A stretch of DNA of 64,000 nt from Reichenbachiella ulvae (lineage in GTDB: Bacteria; Bacteroidota; Bacteroidia; Cytophagales; Cyclobacteriaceae), in NCBI RefSeq assembly GCF_025833875.1, contig NZ_JAOYOD010000001.1:62001-126000 (forward strand), written 5' to 3'. This document shows, piece by piece, positions 57,832 to 64,000 of the stretch (position 1 is the stretch's first letter; every line of letters starts with the position of its first letter). A program made the position numbers and the translations under genes. The notes beneath the pieces are model-generated. The model searched no databases and was not told the origin of the DNA. It worked only from the letters and a program-made list of their open reading frames with translations.

Positions 57832-60800
57832 TCAGAATTCAGCCTTGTCCTTGATCTGATGGACAAACTGAGTAGGGGAGATGCCGTATTCTTTTTTGAA
57901 CGCACGAGTAAAGGAGTTAGGTAAGTCATAGCCTACCATGTACCCGACTTGAGATACGTTGATCTTTCCCTGAGAGAGCAATTGTTTCGCTCGGGTCAAA
58001 CGGAAAGACTTTAAAAGATCTACAGGCTTCTTGCCAGTCAACTGTTTTACTTTACGGATAAAGTGCATGTGACTCATGCTGACCATTTCGCACATACGCG
58101 CTACATCAAACTGGGCATCGGAGACATGATCTTCCAGCATCGCGGATAGCTTTTCAATAAACTCCTCGTCTACAGAAGTGACCTTGATGTCCTTGGGTTT
58201 GAATTTGAGATTATCGGCGTATTTGACCTTGAGCTTTTCTCTAGAGTCGAGTAGGTTTTCTACACGGGCATTGAGCAACTCTGGCTCGAATGGTTTGACG
58301 ATGTAGCTGTCCGCACCCGATTCATAACCCTCGATGCGCTTGCTGTTCATGGCCATGGCTGTAAGCAGAATCACAGGTATGTGACTCACAGTCGGGTCCG
58401 ACTTGATTTTTTCACAAAATGTAATCCCATCCACTTTGGGCATCATGATGTCAGAAACGACTAGATCCACATAGGCGCTTTTCAGTGTATCAAAACCCTG
58501 TTCGCCATTGTTGGCGGATAGTACGTTGAACTGATCCGAGAGTAGTGATTTGATGAAAGCGAGCATGTCTCGGTTGTCCTCTACTACCAGTATCGTTTGC
58601 TTTTCTGTATCATGTGCGCTGGCATTGGCCAGTTTTAGATTCAGGTCTTCATCTTCTTCATTGGATTCTGATGGATGAGGAGCACCATTGAGCATCTGAT
58701 ACTCAAAGTCTTCCGCCATGATATGGCCTTCTGCTTCGAGGTTTTGAGGGATGAAAACTGTGAATCGGGTACCTTTTCCTGTTTCGCTTTCTACTTTGAT
58801 ATTGCCTTGATGTGCCTCGATCAAGTCTTTGATATAGGAAAGTCCAATGCCGCTATTGGCTTCATTTTGGTCTTCTACATCGTTGTGTCCAACTGCAAAT
58901 CTTTCGAATACCTTGTCCAGGATGTCTTTGTCCAGCCCTGTACCGCTGTCTTCGACTACCAATCTTATAAATTCCAGATCACTGTCTTTTTTCAAGTAAG
59001 TTTCGGATTGCAGGATGCTAATCTTAATGTCGCCTCCATTTGGGGTGTGTTTGAATGCGTTGGAGACTAAATTGAATAGCACCTTTTCGACTTTATCCTG
59101 ATCATAGAGGATTTCGAGTTTTTCAAAGTCTGTTGCAAACTGCAGATTGATATTTCGGTCTACTGCCTGATTGTTGAAAAGATCTTTGATCCCTTTGATG
59201 AAAGCCACTACATCATTTTTAGCCAGTACCAGATCTAGGTTTCCAGCTTCTATTCGGCGCACTTCGAGTAGTTGATTGATAAGTTTTTGTAGCCTCTTGG
59301 CATTTTGCTTGATGATGTGATAGTAACTCAGTTCTTTGGAATCATGGGTGCTGTCTTTCTCCAGTTTGTTGATAGGCCCCAATATCAAGCTAAGTGGTGT
59401 TCTGAATTCGTGCGTTATGTTGGTGAAGAATTTGACTTTAGCTTGTGATAGTTCTTCAATTTTCTGCACTGCTTCTTCGAGGGAATCTTTCTGTTTTTGT
59501 ACTTCCTCATTTCGCGACTCCAATTCACAGTTGGCCGATTGAAGTGAGCGGTTAAGTTTTTCCAATACCTCCTGCTTTTTCATAAGTACATATATGAAAT
59601 AGCCAATCACCAATAGCAAAGAACCAATGAGGCTAATGAACCAGGGTTGTTTCCAGACTGGAGGCAATACGCTGAATTCGATGCGTGCAGGAGTGGGGTC
59701 GATGTTGCCTTCTGTATCGATGGCTCGGACCTCAAAGGTGTAATCTCCATTTTGCAATCCTAGAAATGTATGGTTGGTATTGGAGGAGAATTTGGACCAG
59801 GGCTCATCATTGATGCGGTATGAATAACTCAATTGGTCTGCATTGACCTTGTTGAAGAAGTGGCGGCCAGACCAAAATATAGAGGTATTACCGGTGTTTT
59901 CTACCGTTTCCGAATAAACCTGAATGAAGGTCTCTGGAGCTATACTGTCTTTGATGAATCGATAGCAGTTGAACTTGTCTTTGGCAGATTGTGAAGGCTC
60001 TCTGTCGGTATAGACTCTACGCTTCCATTCACGTAGCGAACGGCTGACCCATACTTCGTTTTGATCATTGGTCTTGATAGTGCCTCCTTCGAAAGAAAGG
60101 GTTAGCTCATCAGGGAATATGTTGTTGGTCCAAACTTTGCCATTGAAATAGCTGATGTCCTTGTCGGTAGCTACCCATATTTCATCACCATCGGATGAAG
60201 TGGCTACACTGATGATGTTGTTACTGACTAGTCCATTGTTGATCGAGTAGTTGGTCCAGTCATTGTCCTCGTATATATATAATCCATGTTGGCGAGAGCC
60301 TACATACAAGGTGCCTTGATCATCGTTTTGCACATCGTTCACAAAGTCGTTTAGGTCAGGTATGTCCAGGTATTTCCAGGATACTTTGTCAAAGAAACAA
60401 AGTGCAGTTCCGCCAATCCACATACGACCATCTTTGCTTTGGGTGATACCATAGGCATTGAGTTGGTTGAGTCCATTGAGGCGACCCTTGTGATAGACAG
60501 GGTGACGAACCTGGCTGTGTGGATTGATGATCTGCACCAAGCCACCGGATTGTCCTTTTTCCAAATAAACATCAGGGCTACCTCCCAGCCAGATAGAACC
60601 ATCGCTGGATTCGAAGATGGCTCGGTAGTCAACGCTCCAACTCATGGAGTCGAATTTCATTTTGACCCAACTGTCGTCGATGAAGATACTGGCGGCCGCC
60701 ACTCCCTGGTGGCTACCTACTGCCCAGACATAATCCTTAGAGTCTATATATAAACTCACAGGTGATTCGATCAAGCCGTCCTGCGGATCAAATTGACGCC

Positions 60801-62019
60801 AGCCATTGGCAGATTGCTCTATGGCCCGACCTTCAAAGTCCAGAAACCAGGTTTTTCCAGCCGCAGTTTTTCCCTGATAGTTGAGTCCCTCGTAGGTCAG
60901 CCATTTGTCATGAGATAAGTCCACACGGGTCACCGATGACTTTTTCTCAAATATCCAAAGCTTAGAATTGTCGCTACTATGAATATCGATATGGCCGTGA
61001 GGGATTTTAAAATTTTCAGAGTTGTATTTGTGCCAGGTGCCGTCCGGATCCAATGAATAAAGATTACCGATTCCACTGATCCATATTTTGCCATCGTCGG
61101 TTTCCAGTATATTTTCAGAGTATTCGTCATCACCGAATGGTCGTGCATAGTAGATGGCTTTCCAGTGGTCATTTCTGAATCGTAAAGCCGGGCTCTTGTT
61201 GGATTTGTTGATGATCCAGATGTCCCCGTTAGAAGCCTGCATGATATGCTGTTCATAGCCCAGGTCTATGTCGTAGTAGTTGCTGAGCAAGCCGCTTTGC
61301 GCAATGTCTTCTGCATAAAAGTCCTTCTCGTTTAGGATGATGATATCCCCTTTTTCATCTTCCAATTTGTATGTGATTCCGATCCAGAGTTCCCCGGGTT
61401 TTACTTCATGAATATCCGGGAAATTGTCGAATTTTCCATTTAGTAATAATTCGTCAGGAATAGCCAAATAGTGAATGGAAGGTTCTTGTCTCTTAAAAGT
61501 AACGATGCGTTTGGGATTGCTTAACAGTACCGTTTTGCTTTCGTCGTATAGGAAAACGCCCTGATCCGTGGCTGCAACCAAACGACCACTTTCTAATTGC
61601 TCGATGGATTTGAAATTTACTTTTGGGGATGGAGGAAGAGGAAAACAGGTTCTCCATTCATCACCTTCTTTGATATAAAGTCCCCTTCGGGTGGCGGCAT
61701 AGACCTTTTGATCTCGGTCTACGAATACCTTTTGGACAGCATCGCCACTTAGCCCATGCTGGGAGGAGAAGTATTGCCATTCGTATCCGTCATATTTGGC
61801 AACTCCCGAATCCAAACCGAACCAGACTTCATCTTTTCCAGGGACTGACGCGATGCTTCTGAGCCCCTGGTTGTCTAACTCTGGGAAAAAGGCATAGCGC
61901 CATTCTTCCTGCATGGGGTTAGCGATTTTTGGCTGATAGCTATCAGAGGCCCACGCCGAAATCGATAGCAATAGAGCCATGGCAGCAAGACAATGCTTTT
62001 CTTTCATCCAGTAATACAT
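57832..62019 (-). CDS. Hybrid two-component system regulator (HTCS2)
   Basis: A 1395-residue sensor, kinase and transcription factor with the same plan as HTCS1. A signal peptide (MKEKHCLAAMALLLSISAWA; ATG 62007 is an alternative start) precedes propeller repeats (VWFGLDSGVAKYDGYEW, IWISGIGNLYSLD, MWIGGTALCFF), a Y_Y_Y domain, a membrane helix (about 790-812), HisKA with His870 (NITHEFRTPL), an ATPase domain, a receiver with Asp1190 (VVSDIMMPKVDGI) and an AraC-type HTH (YGISPTQFVHQIKDK). No susC/susD pair adjoins it. Its neighbours are the sugar symporter and the araBDA genes, so its target and ligand are open. No AraR box precedes it. Confidence 0.92.
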   Translation of the reverse strand: MYYWMKEKHCLAAMALLLSISAWASDSYQPKIANPMQEEWRYAFFPELDNQGLRSIASVPGKDEVWFGLDSGVAKYDGYEWQYFSSQHGLSGDAVQKVFVDRDQKVYAATRRGLYIKEGDEWRTCFPLPPSPKVNFKSIEQLESGRLVAATDQGVFLYDESKTVLLSNPKRIVTFKRQEPSIHYLAIPDELLLNGKFDNFPDIHEVKPGELWIGITYKLEDEKGDIIILNEKDFYAEDIAQSGLLSNYYDIDLGYEQHIMQASNGDIWIINKSNKSPALRFRNDHWKAIYYARPFGDDEYSENILETDDGKIWISGIGNLYSLDPDGTWHKYNSENFKIPHGHIDIHSSDNSKLWIFEKKSSVTRVDLSHDKWLTYEGLNYQGKTAAGKTWFLDFEGRAIEQSANGWRQFDPQDGLIESPVSLYIDSKDYVWAVGSHQGVAAASIFIDDSWVKMKFDSMSWSVDYRAIFESSDGSIWLGGSPDVYLEKGQSGGLVQIINPHSQVRHPVYHKGRLNGLNQLNAYGITQSKDGRMWIGGTALCFFDKVSWKYLDIPDLNDFVNDVQNDDQGTLYVGSRQHGLYIYEDNDWTNYSINNGLVSNNIISVATSSDGDEIWVATDKDISYFNGKVWTNNIFPDELTLSFEGGTIKTNDQNEVWVSRSLREWKRRVYTDREPSQSAKDKFNCYRFIKDSIAPETFIQVYSETVENTGNTSIFWSGRHFFNKVNADQLSYSYRINDEPWSKFSSNTNHTFLGLQNGDYTFEVRAIDTEGNIDPTPARIEFSVLPPVWKQPWFISLIGSLLLVIGYFIYVLMKKQEVLEKLNRSLQSANCELESRNEEVQKQKDSLEEAVQKIEELSQAKVKFFTNITHEFRTPLSLILGPINKLEKDSTHDSKELSYYHIIKQNAKRLQKLINQLLEVRRIEAGNLDLVLAKNDVVAFIKGIKDLFNNQAVDRNINLQFATDFEKLEILYDQDKVEKVLFNLVSNAFKHTPNGGDIKISILQSETYLKKDSDLEFIRLVVEDSGTGLDKDILDKVFERFAVGHNDVEDQNEANSGIGLSYIKDLIEAHQGNIKVESETGKGTRFTVFIPQNLEAEGHIMAEDFEYQMLNGAPHPSESNEEDEDLNLKLANASAHDTEKQTILVVEDNRDMLAFIKSLLSDQFNVLSANNGEQGFDTLKSAYVDLVVSDIMMPKVDGITFCEKIKSDPTVSHIPVILLTAMAMNSKRIEGYESGADSYIVKPFEPELLNARVENLLDSREKLKVKYADNLKFKPKDIKVTSVDEEFIEKLSAMLEDHVSDAQFDVARMCEMVSMSHMHFIRKVKQLTGKKPVDLLKSFRLTRAKQLLSQGKINVSQVGYMVGYDLPNSFTRAFKKEYGISPTQFVHQIKDKAEF

Positions 62020-62202
62020 GCTTTTAGTCTAGTTTTTCCCTGAAGGTAGGTTAGGAGTCAATGCTACTTCGTTCTAAATTAGATAAATATAAGGAAGGGA
62101 AGAAGGATGGAATAAGGAATGATAAAAAATGTATAAGCTCCGCACTACCAATTTGGCTCCATCATCATCCATTTGATTCATAGTTTTTCCTATCTTTAGA
62201 AC

Positions 62203-62457
62203 ATGAAGAATCTAACATTAACAGGAATTGTAGCGCTGCTAATGCTCTTTAGCTGCGGAACGAAAAAAACAGATAGTGCCTCCGAAAAGGAGATGACTAG
62301 CGAAGAAGTAATGACGACTGAAGAAGCATCAGTAGACATGACCTCCGAAGAGGTAGAAGAGCTGGAGGAACAGGCCGCAACTGTGGATAGCCTTAGCACT
62401 GAAATTGAAGAGTCAGCCCAAGCACTCGATGAAGCATTGGATCAACTAGAAAACTAA
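62203..62457 (+). CDS. Small acidic lipoprotein, 84 aa
   Basis: MKNLTLTGIVALLMLFSC gives a lipobox at Cys18; the mature 66 residues are extremely acidic, with repeated TSEEV/TTEEA segments and a Leu-spaced helical stretch that could form a coiled coil. No family is known. Only two bases separate its stop from the next gene, so the pair is probably translated together. Confidence 0.75.
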   Translation: MKNLTLTGIVALLMLFSCGTKKTDSASEKEMTSEEVMTTEEASVDMTSEEVEELEEQAATVDSLSTEIEESAQALDEALDQLEN

Positions 62458-62459
62458 GA

Positions 62460-63101
62460 ATGATGAAAAGCTTGAAACTATGGATTGGAGTGTTGGTACT
62501 GGCATTGCTATGTTCGACAGGTGCAGTGGCTCAGGACACTACTCCAAAAGGAAAGGAAAAGAAAGAAGCCAAAGAAAAACCAGATAAGGCTCAGTCATCC
62601 AAAAAGGATGAAAAGAAAGTAGACAAAGAAGATAAGGTCAAGAAGGACAAGGTGAAAGAAAAGGGTGATGTAGAGGAAGATGAGGAAGACGAGGATGAAA
62701 AAATGGAATCCGATTCGGCAAAGGGCAATGCCTATGGTAAAAACAAAGGAGACCTAAAAGGTAAGGAATTTGGGCAGGCCAGAGCAGCAGAGGCTAAAAT
62801 GAAGTCTGAAGAAAAGAAGCAAGAGCTGGACGAAACCATTTCTGAAAATGAAGAAAAGGTGAAAAAGGCCAAAGAGAAAATAAAGAAGAGTAAAAAGAAT
62901 CTAGAGGAGAAGAAAGAATCAGGAGAGATCAGCGATGAGGAGTATGAGGAGCAGAAAGGCAAAATAGAAAACGCCGAGATGCGTGTGAAAGACCTCGAGT
63001 ATAAGTTGGCCAAAGGCAAAGAAATGCGAAAAGACGCTGAGCAAGAGGATGACGAAGCAGATGAAGAGGAAGAAAAATCAGATCAAGAAGTGGATGAATA
63101 A
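62460..63101 (+). CDS. Exported, highly charged coiled-coil protein, 213 aa
   Basis: A signal peptide (about 1-25, ending AVAQ) is followed by about 190 residues built of Lys/Glu/Asp blocks: a Lys-rich segment (KGKEKKEAKEKPDKAQ), an acidic patch (VEEDEEDEDEKME), a GNAYGKNKGDLKGKEFGQARA hinge, and a long KEKIKKSKKNLEEKK coiled coil before an acidic C-terminus. It is low-complexity, so similarity searches will be unreliable. It is probably a periplasmic structural or ion-binding protein paired with the acidic lipoprotein upstream. A terminator follows directly. Confidence 0.75.
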   Translation: MMKSLKLWIGVLVLALLCSTGAVAQDTTPKGKEKKEAKEKPDKAQSSKKDEKKVDKEDKVKKDKVKEKGDVEEDEEDEDEKMESDSAKGNAYGKNKGDLKGKEFGQARAAEAKMKSEEKKQELDETISENEEKVKKAKEKIKKSKKNLEEKKESGEISDEEYEEQKGKIENAEMRVKDLEYKLAKGKEMRKDAEQEDDEADEEEEKSDQEVDE

Positions 63102-63122
63102 AATCTTTTGAAACAATATGAA

Positions 63123-64000
63123 TCAGGCAAGAAGTACTTTCTTGCCTTTTTTGTTGCTTTCGATTGCCGCTTCTACGATTTTGATCACATCTAGAGACTG
63201 CTCAGGTTTTACCACTAACTCAGTGCCATTTTGCAAGGTGTCGGCAATGCTTTCATAGTACATCATGTAGTTGCCTGGGAGTGACTCCACTCGACCCGTC
63301 ACATGTAGACCATTGATTTCCGTATTCAACTTACCCCATAGTTGTCTATCTTCCATTCCCCAGTGATCAGAACCTGGGAGTTTTCCTGCTGCCAGGTCTG
63401 CTTCTTGCGGATCCATGCCCCATTTGAGGAATGAGCCTTCAGTGCCATGCAGTTGGTATCTTGGTCCTTCTTCTCTCACCAGATAGCTGGCCTTGAGATT
63501 TACAGAGACTTCATCATAGCCTAGGATAATATTGTAGCTGTCGTCCGCTTTTCCACCGGTGCGTTGTGTTCCTATCTCAGCAAATACGCTGTGAGGCATA
63601 CCAAATAGCACATAAGCCTGATCTATCATATGCGTGCCCAGGTTGTAGACGATTTCTGCCCCGGTACCTTGTTCTTCCTTCCAGGTGTTGGGTTTGATGA
63701 AATTGCGATAGCGATCGAAGTGGGATTCGAATGCAACCAGCCTACCCAGCATTTGCTCCTTGATCACCTTCTGGACGGTGAGAAAGTCACTGTCCCATCT
63801 TCTGTTCTGAAATACACTGATCATCAATCCTTTTTCTTTAGCAAGATGGATGAGCTTTTCTGCTTCAGCGCTTGTCACGGTAAAAGGCTTCTCCACCACT
63901 ACATGTTTGCCCGCATTCAGGGCTTTTTGACAAAAGTCAAAATGAGTGGTGTCCGGTGTATTGACAATGATCAAATCCATAGTTGAATCCTGAATCAATT
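63123..64000 (-). CDS. Gfo/Idh/MocA-family oxidoreductase (5' partial)
   Basis: The C-terminal 290 or so residues of a NAD(P)-dependent sugar dehydrogenase-type protein; the dinucleotide-binding first beta-alpha-beta lies beyond the window end. Visible are VNTPDTTHFDFCQKALNAGKHVVVEKPF (the conserved EKP lysine), the NRRWDSDF segment of the family and GTGAEIVYNLGTHMIDQAYVLFG with the catalytic-site Asp/His region. The substrate is unknown; many members act on inositol or oxidised sugars. The reading frame runs past base 63998, where TTG is not a true start. Confidence 0.9.
   Translation of the reverse strand, partial: LIQDSTMDLIIVNTPDTTHFDFCQKALNAGKHVVVEKPFTVTSAEAEKLIHLAKEKGLMISVFQNRRWDSDFLTVQKVIKEQMLGRLVAFESHFDRYRNFIKPNTWKEEQGTGAEIVYNLGTHMIDQAYVLFGMPHSVFAEIGTQRTGGKADDSYNIILGYDEVSVNLKASYLVREEGPRYQLHGTEGSFLKWGMDPQEADLAAGKLPGSDHWGMEDRQLWGKLNTEINGLHVTGRVESLPGNYMMYYESIADTLQNGTELVVKPEQSLDVIKIVEAAIESNKKGKKVLLA
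63125..63153 (+). terminator. Terminator inside the 3' end of the convergent oxidoreductase gene
   Basis: Arms AGGCAAGAA / TTCTTGCCT around GTACT, then a T run. It serves the plus-strand gene ending at 63101, yet it lies within the last codons and the stop of the minus-strand Gfo/Idh/MocA gene. Confidence 0.88.

Overview
The window comes from a member of the Bacteroidota, most likely a marine or soil Cytophagia-type bacterium. The evidence is a SusC/SusD pair, two hybrid two-component (HTCS) regulators, an ECF sigma/FecR/TonB-receptor set, many lipoproteins with short signal peptides, several ATGA start/stop overlaps, and promoters of the TAnnTTTG type typical of this phylum. No rRNA, tRNA or CRISPR array was recognised. 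The first and last genes are cut by the window edges.

Region 1 (1-16.8 kb) is mostly core-like: a GH20 hexosaminidase (5' end missing), an OmpR-type two-component pair, a TonB-dependent outer-membrane receptor divergent from a LytS/LytTR sensor-regulator pair, two small orphan proteins, an MscS-type channel translationally coupled to a SelW-like CxxC protein, a heavy-metal-type permease with a CxxC mini-thioredoxin behind a strikingly perfect CRP/FNR-like palindrome, a VOC protein, a SpoIIAA-like protein and a sodium/solute symporter.

Region 2 (16.8-24.3 kb) is an accessory patch of small minus-strand genes (lipoproteins, RDD and other membrane proteins, a DUF6261-like protein, a 423-residue orphan). 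Dispersed multi-hairpin repeats separate them, and the end of each copy lies just beyond the 3' end of a small gene. The patch also holds a regular 41-bp array of CTGCAAATTGCAG-type palindromes and a second repeat family near the 5' ends of several of the genes. It ends at katG, which encodes a catalase-peroxidase with a lipoprotein signal and has an OxyR-type box upstream.

Region 3 (26.8-31.3 kb) is an ECF sigma factor, a FecR anti-sigma factor and a TonB receptor with an STN domain that is split by a single-base frameshift.

Region 4 (31.5-62 kb) is an arabinan/L-arabinose system. It has an HTCS sensor, SusC/SusD, two exported GH51 arabinofuranosidases, three exported GH43 enzymes, a Nudix-type AraR repressor, the araB-araD-araA operon, a mutarotase, a sodium/sugar symporter and a second HTCS. 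A 19-bp palindromic box close to AAGTGTAATATGTACACTT occurs at HTCS1, at the start codon of araR, twice at araB and upstream of the symporter. I read this as the AraR regulon, recovered here from sequence alone. It implies a two-level circuit: AraR senses internal arabinose or a derivative, and HTCS1 senses oligosaccharides in the periplasm. Extracellular arabinan would be bound by SusD, imported by SusC, cut by GH43/GH51 enzymes, moved across the inner membrane by the symporter and converted by AraA, AraB and AraD to xylulose-5-phosphate.

Region 5 (62-64 kb) holds two small, highly charged exported proteins and a truncated Gfo/Idh/MocA oxidoreductase.
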